Assembly (NCBI GenBank): GCA_020057985.1
Contig: JAGVEU010000194.1
Location: forward strand, 1-12,772
DNA: 12,772 bases
Reading direction: 5' to 3'
Source: Calditrichota bacterium
GTDB taxonomy: Bacteria > Electryoneota > RPQS01
Part shown: positions 1-5,804 of the stretch, piece after piece
Numbering within the stretch: the first letter of the stretch is position 1
How the letters are laid out: each line of letters starts with the position of its first letter
Notes under the pieces: generated by a model
What the model was told of the DNA's origin: nothing
Database searches by the model: none
Seen by the model: only the letters and a program-made list of their open reading frames with translations
Made by a program: the position numbers and the translations under genes

Positions 1-569
1 AGACATAAAGCTGGTATTTTGCGGACCTCGCCGGACGGGAGTTTGAGCAGTGCGTACTTGCCGTCAATCGCCATTAATTGCGATCCAGCGCCTGCTGAAC
101 GGCAAATCTGTCCGCCCTTGCCAAGTCGCATCTCGATGTTGTGGACAAACGAGCCGAGGGGAATCTTCTCGAGCGGGAGAGCATTTCCCACGCGGATAGC
201 CGCTTCCTTGCGCGAAGAAACAAGGCGGTCACCGACAGTTAGACCATTGGGAGCAAGAATATAACGTTTCTCACCGTCGGCGTAGAATAGAAGAGCGATA
301 TTGGCGCTTCGGTTCGGGTCGTACTCAAGACGCTCAACGCGGGCCGGAATATCGAACTTGTCGCGTCTGAAGTCAATCAGGCGATAGATCCGCTTGTGTC
401 CGCCACCGGTGTTGATATTGGTATTGCGGCCTCGATTGTTGCGGCCACCGGTCTTCGGCAGAGGCAAACACAGGCTTGGCTCGGGGCGATCTTTTGAAAG
501 ACCGGTGCGAACCAGCACGGTACGAAACCGTTGCGAAGGTGTAAGTGGTCTAAACTTCTTTACTGGCAT
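1..569 (-). CDS. rplB: 50S ribosomal protein L2 (uL2), 3' end cut by window edge
   Basis: Large-subunit protein that binds 23S rRNA close to the peptidyl transferase centre and is needed for subunit joining. The visible 189 codons start at ATG 569-567 ([15 protein letters not shown]) and run off the left edge without a stop, so about the last third of the usual ~275 residues is missing, including the conserved C-terminal histidine region. Family hallmarks are [10 protein letters not shown] (residues 41-50), GGGHKR (55-60), [20 protein letters not shown] (82-101), LAPNGL (105-110) and the VHNIE and PSGEVRK stretches. The gene starts 23 bases after the rplW stop and no clear Shine-Dalgarno is seen, so translational coupling in the S10 operon is likely. 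The stretch before GGGHKR reads NTNINT rather than the commoner basic TVRHR-like form. Identity is certain from the motifs and the rplW-rplB order. Confidence 0.97.
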   Translation of the reverse strand, partial: MPVKKFRPLTPSQRFRTVLVRTGLSKDRPEPSLCLPLPKTGGRNNRGRNTNINTGGGHKRIYRLIDFRRDKFDIPARVERLEYDPNRSANIALLFYADGEKRYILAPNGLTVGDRLVSSRKEAAIRVGNALPLEKIPLGSFVHNIEMRLGKGGQICRSAGAGSQLMAIDGKYALLKLPSGEVRKIPALC

Positions 570-592
570 TGTTAGGTGTGCTTCAGAGTTCG

Positions 593-883
593 TTAGACGT
601 TCTGCGCGAGTTCGATTTTGTCTCCGGCTTTCAAGGTCACAATCGCTTTTTTCCAGTCGGCGCGTTTTCCAGAGAACCGGCCAAGGCGTTTGATCTTGCC
701 GCGGACATTCATGGTGTGTACTTCGAGAACGTGAACCTCGTATTTCTTTTCGACAGCGCGCTTGATCTCAACCTTGTTGGCAACCACGTCCACAATGAAA
801 GCATACTGGTTATGCTTGTCCTGCAGGGCGGCGATTTTCTCGGTGAGCAGCGGCTTGCGTAGCACAGAGCGTTTATGCAGCAT
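593..883 (-). CDS. rplW: 50S ribosomal protein L23 (uL23)
   Basis: Large-subunit protein at the polypeptide exit tunnel; in bacteria it is the docking site for trigger factor and near the SRP site. The 96-residue product ([16 protein letters not shown]...) has the family N-terminus with the PLLTEK motif, the central [20 protein letters not shown] core, and the basic loop [10 protein letters not shown] that enters 23S rRNA. Length is normal (about 95-100). I chose ATG 883-881 because an AAGGTG ribosome binding site (896-891) lies 7 bases upstream. A TTG two codons earlier (889) is the other in-frame option and would add two residues. The start lies inside the end of rplD, an 11-base overlap, so the two are probably translationally coupled. 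The stop is TAA at 595-593. Confidence 0.95.
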   Translation of the reverse strand: MLHKRSVLRKPLLTEKIAALQDKHNQYAFIVDVVANKVEIKRAVEKKYEVHVLEVHTMNVRGKIKRLGRFSGKRADWKKAIVTLKAGDKIELAQNV

Positions 884-1508
884 GTTCAAGCACCTTCACA
901 AGTTTGGGAACTGCACTCTTTTGCATGACGATGGTGGTGCAATCCATCAGGTCACGGGTCGAGGCACTCTCTGCCTTTTGGGAATTCGCCCTGGGCAGAT
1001 TGCTCACGCTCTTGCTAATAATTAAGTCAAACTCGGGAGTCAGGAACAGGACTTTCTCCTGAGCAAGTCCAAGCGCAATAAAGAGATTGAACATCTCTCG
1101 AGTCTTTGGCGCGGACAGACTGAAATCTTCCACCACACGGATTTTGTCCGTACGAGCTTTATAGATCAAGGCGCTGCGTCGCGCCAGTTTCTTCACCTTC
1201 GCAGGAATTGGCGTGGAGTATTTGTGAGGCATGGGTCCAAAGATCGTACCGCCGCCAGGATTAAGCGGGGAGCGTGTACTACCCTGTCGGGCTACGCCGC
1301 GTCCTTTCTGCGGAAATGGCTTCCTCCCGCCACCGCTGACAAACGAACGGCTCTTGGTCTTGTGAGTTCCCTGATGTCGGTTCGACATCTCACTGCGGAC
1401 GGCCAGCCAGATCGCGTGATCATTAGGCTCACCTGCGAGAAGCGTGTCAGGGATCTCGACCGTCTCGGCAGACTTGGAACCGTCCTTGTTGTAAACCGGT
1501 AGTTTCAT
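873..1508 (-). CDS. rplD: 50S ribosomal protein L4 (uL4)
   Basis: Large-subunit assembly protein whose long loop lines the exit tunnel. In E. coli it also represses its own S10 operon by attenuation and translational control. The 211-residue product starts MKLPVYNKDGS at ATG 1508-1506; the frame is open further upstream, but that part overlaps rplC and has no family similarity. The extended arginine- and glycine-rich tunnel loop is at about residues 44-96 (RHQGTHKTKSRSFVSGGGRKPFPQKGRG, then ARQGSTRSPLNPGGGTIFGP). The globular C-terminal half (KLARRSALIYKA... to LEHAA) is also typical. The gene begins 10 bases after the rplC stop without a clear Shine-Dalgarno and overlaps rplW by 11 bases. 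Whether L4 autoregulation exists here cannot be read from the gene, but stem-loops precede rpsJ. Stop is TAA at 875-873. Confidence 0.97.
   Translation of the reverse strand: MKLPVYNKDGSKSAETVEIPDTLLAGEPNDHAIWLAVRSEMSNRHQGTHKTKSRSFVSGGGRKPFPQKGRGVARQGSTRSPLNPGGGTIFGPMPHKYSTPIPAKVKKLARRSALIYKARTDKIRVVEDFSLSAPKTREMFNLFIALGLAQEKVLFLTPEFDLIISKSVSNLPRANSQKAESASTRDLMDCTTIVMQKSAVPKLVKVLEHAA
891..896 (-). promoter_or_regulatory. Shine-Dalgarno for rplW
   Basis: AAGGTG on the minus strand, 7 bases before the ATG at 883 and lying inside the end of rplD. It decides the start between ATG 883 and TTG 889. Confidence 0.6.
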
Positions 1509-1518
1509 ATTCTGTGAT

Positions 1519-2136
1519 CTACTTGCGAACGAGTACCAGACCTTTGTTGGGTCCCGGAACTGCGCCTTTGACCATGATGAGATTGGCATCCGTATCAATC
1601 CGCACAACGGTGAGGTTGCGAACAGTCACTGTCTCGTTCCCCATCTGACCGGGCATTTTCAAACCCGGCCAAACACGGCCTGGAAAGGTGTGAGCACCGA
1701 TGGCTCCGCCATGACGGAAGAACTCATGAGTACCGTGAGTCGCGGTTTGAGTATTGAATCTGTGTCGCTTAATGACGCCCGCGAAACCTCTGCCTTTGGA
1801 GGTTCCGGTGACATGCACCTGATCCCCCGGCTTAAACAGATCACACTTGAGGCTGTCGCCAATTCGCGCTCCATCGAGTAGCATCTCACGAACTTCCTGC
1901 TCCACCTTGGGCGCCATGAGACCAAGTTTTTTGTAGTGACCTTGCTGCGGTTTGCGAACGAGTTTATCACGACGTTGCCCGAATCCAAGACACGTGGCAA
2001 CGTAGCCATTTCGCTCAACGGTGCGCAGGTCCATGATCTGATTGGGACCGAGTTCAATGACGGTGACCGGTATAGCCAGTCCTTTGTTATTGAAGACGCG
2101 GGTCATCCCCACTTTTTTTCCGATAAGTCCGATCAT
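1519..2136 (-). CDS. rplC: 50S ribosomal protein L3 (uL3)
   Basis: One of the first proteins to bind 23S rRNA during 50S assembly; a long extension reaches to the peptidyl transferase centre. The 205-residue product has the bacterial N-terminus [15 protein letters not shown], then [12 protein letters not shown] (residues 114-125), and the extension [27 protein letters not shown] (about 142-168) that inserts into the rRNA. In E. coli PrmB methylates Gln150 in a GQNQTPG context. Here the equivalent stretch is GAHTFPG with no Gln, so that modification is not expected. The start ATG overlaps the rpsJ stop as ATGA (2136-2133), a classic coupling arrangement. Stop is TAG at 1521-1519. Confidence 0.98.
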   Translation of the reverse strand: MIGLIGKKVGMTRVFNNKGLAIPVTVIELGPNQIMDLRTVERNGYVATCLGFGQRRDKLVRKPQQGHYKKLGLMAPKVEQEVREMLLDGARIGDSLKCDLFKPGDQVHVTGTSKGRGFAGVIKRHRFNTQTATHGTHEFFRHGGAIGAHTFPGRVWPGLKMPGQMGNETVTVRNLTVVRIDTDANLIMVKGAVPGPNKGLVLVRK

Positions 2137-2444
2137 GTCTTGATCTCAATATCTACTCCGGCAGGCAACTCGATCTTGATTAGCGCATCAATCGTTCGCG
2201 GTGTGGAGTTATGAATATCAATCAGTCTCTTATGAATCCGCGTCTCGAACTGCTCGCGGGATTTCTTGTCCACGTGCGGCGAGCGGTTCACTGTGACCAC
2301 AGAGCGGCGAGTCGGCAGAGGAATGGGGCCGGAGATTACTGCGCCGGTCGTCTTGGCCGTACGAATGATTTTCTCAGTTGATTTGTCAATCAAATTATGA
2401 TCGTAGCTCTTCAACCGAATACGGATCGAGGCTTGTTTGGCCAT
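2133..2444 (-). CDS. rpsJ: 30S ribosomal protein S10 (uS10, NusE)
   Basis: Small-subunit head protein that also acts as NusE, joining NusB in transcription antitermination and linking NusG-bound RNA polymerase to the ribosome. The 103-residue product equals the E. coli length. It starts [16 protein letters not shown] at ATG 2444-2442; a 13-residue upstream extension of the frame has no family match and is left out. Motifs are the RIRLKSYDH first strand, [15 protein letters not shown] (residues 33-47), and the [13 protein letters not shown] loop and helix (55-67), which is the region near the tetracycline site. It is the first gene of the S10 operon, 90 bases after fusA with no tuf between, and its TGA stop overlaps the rplC start by 4 bases. 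No strong Shine-Dalgarno is evident. Confidence 0.98.
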   Translation of the reverse strand: MAKQASIRIRLKSYDHNLIDKSTEKIIRTAKTTGAVISGPIPLPTRRSVVTVNRSPHVDKKSREQFETRIHKRLIDIHNSTPRTIDALIKIELPAGVDIEIKT

Positions 2445-2465
2445 AGTAAAGTTTATGTTGCCTGT

Positions 2466-2482
2466 TGCGGAATGGGACCGCA
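2466..2482 (-). promoter_or_regulatory. Small stem-loop in the rpsJ leader
   Basis: On the minus strand TGCGG (2482-2478) and CCGCA (2470-2466) pair perfectly around a 7-base loop, 21 bases before the rpsJ start. It is short and may be chance. It is listed because it lies in the leader where S10-operon regulation by L4 acts in enterobacteria. Confidence 0.25.
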
Positions 2483-2491
2483 CGATAGAAG

Positions 2492-2517
2492 AAAAAGAGT
2501 CGGGAAGAGAAGACTCT
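2492..2517 (-). terminator. Candidate attenuator or weak intrinsic terminator between fusA and rpsJ
   Basis: Read on the minus strand, AGAGTC (2517-2512) and GACTCT (2501-2496) are perfect complements around a 10-base loop, TTCTCTTCCC. The second arm is followed at once by TTTT (2495-2492) and then CTTCT. This has the form of a short intrinsic terminator (6 base pairs, two more possible G-U pairs). The stem is short and only half GC, so partial termination or attenuation before the S10 genes is more likely than a full stop. An alternative fold pairs GGAGAG (2519-2514) with CTCTTC in the loop, and the two cannot form together. Function is inferred. Confidence 0.35.
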
Positions 2518-2520
2518 CCG

Positions 2521-2532
2521 CCCGAATTCGGG
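2521..2532 (-). repeat. Perfect 12-base palindrome just after fusA
   Basis: CCCGAATTCGGG reads the same on both strands and begins 2 bases after the fusA stop. As RNA it can form a 4-base-pair stem with an AATT loop, next to the candidate attenuator. No function can be assigned. Confidence 0.4.
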
Positions 2533-2534
2533 GA

Positions 2535-4661
2535 TCAGTTCTTTTCCAAGATCTTTTCAGAGATGGACTTCGGCACTTCCTGAAAGTGATCGAAGAGCAT
2601 CGAGAAAATGGCCCGACCCTGAGTGAGGGAACGCAGAGCCGTCGCATAGCCAAACATCTCGGAAAGAGGAACGAAGGCGTTCACAACTTGTCCATCAGAG
2701 CGCGGGTGCATTTCTAAAATGCGACCGCGCCTCGAATTCAAATCACCCACCACACCGCCCAGATAGGTGTCGGGAGTAACTACTTCCACTTTCATGACCG
2801 GCTCCATAAGCGCGGGATCGGCCTTATGAACCGCGGCCCGCAGCGCCATGGAACCTGCAATTTGGAAAGCCATATCCGAAGAGTCCACTTCGTGATAGGA
2901 GCCATCCACGAGCATAACCTTGATGTCCTGCAGAGGGTAGCCCGCGAGCACACCGGTCTTCATCGCAGACTCAACGCCCTTGTGGACCGCAGGAATGTAT
3001 TCTTTGGGAATGTCGCCGCCCACGACCTTGTTTTCAAAGATCAGCCCGCTTCCGGGAGGACCCGGCTCGATGTCAATGACGACATGAGCAAACTGGCCTC
3101 GACCGCCGGACTGTTTGGCAAATTTCAAATCCTGATGCGCCGATTTGCGAATGCACTCTTTGTAAGAGACCTGCGGACGCCCGACGGTCGCGTCCACTTT
3201 GAATTCGCGCAGCAAGCGATCCACAATGATTTCGAGGTGCAGTTCGCCCATTCCGGCAATAATTGTCTGTCCGGTCTCTTCGTTAAATCCCACACGGAAA
3301 GTCGGGTCTTCATCAGCGAGCTTGGACAGCGACTCAGAAATGCGGTCTTGGTCGGCTTTCGTCTTGGGTTCGATGGCAATCTCGATCACCGGAGTCGGAA
3401 AGGTCATCTTCTCGAGCACAATCGGATGGCTCACCGCACAGAGGGTGTCACCAGTGCGGACATTCTTCAAGCCAACTGTGGCCGCGATGTCGCCCGCGTA
3501 GACTTCGGGAATATCTTCGCGTTTGTCCGCAAACATCTGGAGAAGTCTTGAGACGCGCTCGGCTTTGCCGGTTGTCGCATTCAGGACCTGCGATCCCGCG
3601 TCAAGTTGACCGGAATAGACACGGAAAAAGGTTAACTTCCCCATGTACGGATCGGTCATGATCTTGAACGCCAGCGCGGAAAATGGTTTGTCAATGTTTG
3701 GTTCGCGTTCGATTTGCTCTTCGGTTTTCGGATGAAGACCTTTGACTGAGCCAACATCAATCGGAGATGGCAAATAGTCCACGACTGCGTCAAGCAGAAG
3801 CTGAACACCCTTGTTCTTGAAAGATGCTCCGGCAAGAACCGGAAAAATCGTCATGTTAATTGTGGCCTTGCGGAGCGCGACTCTAATTTCGGCCGGCTCG
3901 ATGGGCTTGCCATCGAGAAACTTCTCCATCAGATGATCATCATAGTCGGAGATGGACTCCAGGAGTTTTTCGCGCCAGTGATAGGAAAGCTCGAACATGT
4001 CTTTCGGCACATCGAACTCTTCATAGTGCATACCCTGCGAGTCTTCGACCCAAATCACGGATTTGAAAGTAATCAGGTCAACGACCCCGCGAAACATGTC
4101 CCCGCTGCCGATAGGAATCGTAACCGGCACCGGATTGGCGTGGAGGCGAGTTCGGATCATTTCCACAGCACGGAAGAAATCCGCGCCCGCGCGATCCATC
4201 TTATTCACGAAGCAGATTCGAGGCACACCATACCGGTTGGCTTGACGCCAGACGGTTTCTGATTGCGGTTCAACTCCGCCGACAGCACAGAAAAGGGCAA
4301 CAGCTCCATCGAGAACGCGCAGAGAACGCTCGACTTCGACCGTAAAATCCACGTGACCCGGAGTATCAATGATGTTGATTCGGTTATCACGCCAGTGGCA
4401 GGTGGTAGCAGCGGACGTGATCGTAATGCCACGCTCCTTTTCCTGCTCCATCCAGTCCATGGTCGCGCCGCCCTCATGCACCTCACCCATCCGATGCACA
4501 CGACCTGTATAAAACAGGATGCGCTCCGTGGTGGTCGTCTTGCCGGCGTCAATGTGAGCCATGATTCCGATATTGCGAATCATCGAGAGCGGCAGGCGCT
4601 CACGGCTCTCTTTCAACAGCTCGGCAGACTTCTTCTTGGATGGGGCGTTAGTTACGGTCAC
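2535..4661 (-). CDS. fusA: Elongation factor G
   Basis: Ribosomal GTPase that drives translocation of tRNA and mRNA and, with ribosome recycling factor, splits post-termination ribosomes. The 708-residue product has all GTPase motifs: P-loop AHIDAGKT (residues 35-42), switch [11 protein letters not shown] (78-87), DTPGHVD (99-105), NKMD (153-156) and AGASFKNKG (277-285). Domains II to V follow, including the domain IV tip SYHEVDS with its conserved His590. Length is normal for a bacterial EF-G. The start is GTG at 4661-4659 with only a purine-rich AGAAAGAAA stretch before it. It gives a charged N-terminal extension ahead of [10 protein letters not shown] about 15 residues longer than usual, and an internal ATG at codon 27 is the main alternative. 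It lies 52 bases after rpsG. tuf, often the next gene, is absent. [15 protein letters not shown] resembles Bacteroidetes/Chlorobi-type EF-G. Confidence 0.97.
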   Translation of the reverse strand: MTVTNAPSKKKSAELLKESRERLPLSMIRNIGIMAHIDAGKTTTTERILFYTGRVHRMGEVHEGGATMDWMEQEKERGITITSAATTCHWRDNRINIIDTPGHVDFTVEVERSLRVLDGAVALFCAVGGVEPQSETVWRQANRYGVPRICFVNKMDRAGADFFRAVEMIRTRLHANPVPVTIPIGSGDMFRGVVDLITFKSVIWVEDSQGMHYEEFDVPKDMFELSYHWREKLLESISDYDDHLMEKFLDGKPIEPAEIRVALRKATINMTIFPVLAGASFKNKGVQLLLDAVVDYLPSPIDVGSVKGLHPKTEEQIEREPNIDKPFSALAFKIMTDPYMGKLTFFRVYSGQLDAGSQVLNATTGKAERVSRLLQMFADKREDIPEVYAGDIAATVGLKNVRTGDTLCAVSHPIVLEKMTFPTPVIEIAIEPKTKADQDRISESLSKLADEDPTFRVGFNEETGQTIIAGMGELHLEIIVDRLLREFKVDATVGRPQVSYKECIRKSAHQDLKFAKQSGGRGQFAHVVIDIEPGPPGSGLIFENKVVGGDIPKEYIPAVHKGVESAMKTGVLAGYPLQDIKVMLVDGSYHEVDSSDMAFQIAGSMALRAAVHKADPALMEPVMKVEVVTPDTYLGGVVGDLNSRRGRILEMHPRSDGQVVNAFVPLSEMFGYATALRSLTQGRAIFSMLFDHFQEVPKSISEKILEKN

Positions 4662-4681
4662 GTTTCTTTCTATAAATCATT

Positions 4682-4702
4682 TCTGCATCTCTCTGACGCA
4701 GA
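4682..4702 (-). promoter_or_regulatory. 8-base-pair stem-loop between rpsG and fusA
   Basis: On the minus strand TCTGCGTC (4702-4695) pairs with GATGCAGA (4689-4682) around an AGAGA loop, with one G-U pair. It begins 11 bases after the rpsG stop. No U-run follows, so it does not look like an intrinsic terminator. A role in mRNA processing, stability or fusA translation is possible but is inference. Confidence 0.4.
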
Positions 4703-4713
4703 TCACTTAATTC

Positions 4714-5184
4714 TTACCAACGGAAGTGAGCAAAGGCTTTGTTGGCTTCCGCCATCTTATGCGTGTCGTCACGTTTCTTGATACTGGAGCCTTCGCCTTT
4801 AGATGCGGCGAGGAATTCGGACGCCAGTTTCTCGGACATTGTCTTCTCGCCTCGGCTTGACGCATAGCCGATCAACCATCGAATTGCCACTGCCTGACGG
4901 CGAGCCGGTCTCACTTCAATCGGGACCTGATAGGTTGAACCACCGACACGGCGGCTTTTGACCTCGACGACCGGTCCGACATTCTTCATGGCTTTACTGA
5001 AGATTTCGAGGGGCTCGCTCTTGGCCTTTGTTTCGATGATATTCAGAGCATCATAGAAAATGTTCTCTGCGGTAGATCGTTTTCCGCGACGCAGCAGACC
5101 ATTGATAAATGCGGCAACCTCCATAGATCCATACTTGGGATCGGGGAGGATTTCTCGCTTGACAATTCGCTTTCTTCTGGACAT
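4714..5184 (-). CDS. rpsG: 30S ribosomal protein S7 (uS7)
   Basis: Primary binding protein that starts assembly of the 30S head by binding the 3' major domain of 16S rRNA, and lies near the E-site. In E. coli it represses its own translation by binding the rpsL-rpsG spacer. The 156-residue product has the canonical start MSRRKRIVKREILPDPKYG, the helix MEVAAFINGLLRRGKRSTAE (21-40), the beta-hairpin around SRRVGGSTYQVPIEVRPARRQ (77-97), and the conserved C-terminus MAEANKAFAHFRW. Start ATG 5184-5182 gives the normal N-terminus even though no Shine-Dalgarno is seen. Weak initiation would fit coupling to rpsL or control by the hairpin just upstream. Stop is TAA at 4716-4714. Confidence 0.98.
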   Translation of the reverse strand: MSRRKRIVKREILPDPKYGSMEVAAFINGLLRRGKRSTAENIFYDALNIIETKAKSEPLEIFSKAMKNVGPVVEVKSRRVGGSTYQVPIEVRPARRQAVAIRWLIGYASSRGEKTMSEKLASEFLAASKGEGSSIKKRDDTHKMAEANKAFAHFRW

Positions 5185-5203
5185 GGTTCGATGCGATCAT
5201 TAT

Positions 5204-5234
5204 GCCGAATGGCGAAGAAGCTCGCCGATCCGGC
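5204..5234 (-). promoter_or_regulatory. Strong hairpin in the rpsL-rpsG spacer, candidate S7 autoregulatory site
   Basis: On the minus strand GCCGGAT (5234-5228) pairs with ATTCGGC (5210-5204), and inside it GGCGA (5226-5222) pairs with TCGCC (5215-5211). This gives 12 base pairs including one G-U, one bulged C and the six-base loop GCTTCT. It begins 5 bases after the rpsL stop and ends 19 bases before the rpsG ATG. No U-run follows, so it is not a normal terminator. The position matches the S12-S7 spacer where E. coli S7 binds its own mRNA. The fold is read directly; the S7 role is inference. Confidence 0.55.
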
Positions 5235-5239
5235 TGATG

Positions 5240-5638
5240 TTATTTTTTCTTGCCTTTGGCGGCTGCTTCGGTCTTCTTCTTCGTACCGTATTTCGAGCGA
5301 CTGCGTTTGCGGCCATCCACTCCAGCCGTATCAAGAATCCCCCGAATGATATGATAGCGCACACCGGGCAAATCCTTCACACGACCACCGCGAATCATCA
5401 CAATCGAGTGCTCCTGCAAATTGTGACCTTCGCCGGGTATATATGTCGTTACGACCATGCCGTTGGTCAGTTTGACACGCGCCACTTTCCGCAAGGCCGA
5501 ATTGGGTTTCTTGGGAGTAGTAGTATAAACGCGGGTACAAACACCTCGTCGCTGGGGGCAGCGAGAGAGCGCAGGGGCTGAGGTCTTTTCTTTGGCAACC
5601 TCGCGTCCGGCGCGAACCAATTGCTGAACTGTAGGCAA
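5240..5638 (-). CDS. rpsL: 30S ribosomal protein S12 (uS12), TTG start
   Basis: Small-subunit protein at the decoding centre that controls tRNA selection accuracy and is the site of streptomycin-resistance mutations. The 132-residue product reads [12 protein letters not shown] when started at TTG 5638-5636, matching the invariant family N-terminus, with GGAG 7 bases upstream. There is no nearby in-frame ATG. The upstream open frame has no family similarity and overlaps the promoter. Motifs are [11 protein letters not shown] (41-51), [10 protein letters not shown] (69-78), GGRVKDLPG (84-92) and [10 protein letters not shown] (109-118). Lys43, Lys88 and Pro91, the usual resistance positions, are wild type. 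Asp89, the residue RimO methylthiolates in E. coli, is present. The Lys/Ala-rich tail makes it slightly longer than the 124-residue E. coli protein. It is the first gene of the str operon here. Confidence 0.97.
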   Translation of the reverse strand: MPTVQQLVRAGREVAKEKTSAPALSRCPQRRGVCTRVYTTTPKKPNSALRKVARVKLTNGMVVTTYIPGEGHNLQEHSIVMIRGGRVKDLPGVRYHIIRGILDTAGVDGRKRSRSKYGTKKKTEAAAKGKKK

Positions 5639-5645
5639 GTTATGT

Positions 5646-5649
5646 CTCC
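5646..5649 (-). promoter_or_regulatory. Shine-Dalgarno deciding the TTG start of rpsL
   Basis: GGAG on the minus strand, 7 bases before TTG 5638-5636. It is the reason for preferring the TTG start, together with the protein N-terminus. Confidence 0.75.
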
Positions 5650-5669
5650 ATTTGCGGCTTAGATTTGCT

Positions 5670-5698
5670 AACTTACGAAATACTACGCACTTTGTCAA
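5670..5698 (-). promoter_or_regulatory. Sigma-70-type promoter for rpsL (str operon)
   Basis: On the minus strand a perfect TTGACA -35 box (5698-5693) is followed by exactly 17 bases and TAAGTT (5675-5670) as the -10 box, 4 of 6 to consensus. A start of transcription near 5662 would give a leader of about 24 bases before the rpsL TTG. It is the best promoter-like site I found in the intergenic spacers. It implies the str genes can be transcribed apart from rpoBC, though read-through from rpoC remains possible because no clear terminator is seen after rpoC. Confidence 0.65.
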
Positions 5699-5804
5699 GC
5701 CCGTATCGAAGTGCCAGCAGTCGAGGTTCGGGGCGCGCAAGACAAATCAATACTTTGTTTATTTTGGAGTTACACATAATAAGAGCGTACACAACAAACA
5801 ACTG

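Noticed and set aside
1509..1607. Longer N-terminus for rplD starting at 1607
   Set aside because: The extension lies within rplC and has no uL4 similarity; ATG 1508 gives the normal N-terminus.
2445..2483. Longer N-terminus for rpsJ starting at 2483
   Set aside because: Thirteen residues without family match; ATG 2444 gives exactly the usual 103 residues.
2826..3551. 241-codon plus-strand open frame
   Set aside because: It lies wholly antisense within the complete, conserved fusA gene; its translation shows no domain-like pattern and is explained by codon bias of the real strand.
4263..4781. 172-codon plus-strand open frame spanning the fusA start and rpsG end
   Set aside because: Antisense to two conserved genes and their spacer, with no family resemblance.
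5639..5740. Longer N-terminus for rpsL starting at 5740
   Set aside because: The extra 34 residues have no S12 similarity, cross the predicted promoter, and are unsupported by a ribosome binding site, unlike the TTG at 5638.
5639..5804. Intrinsic terminator after rpoC
   Set aside because: I looked for a GC stem followed by a U-run after the rpoC stop; only a weak AT-rich 5-base-pair stem and scattered T runs are present, so none is called.
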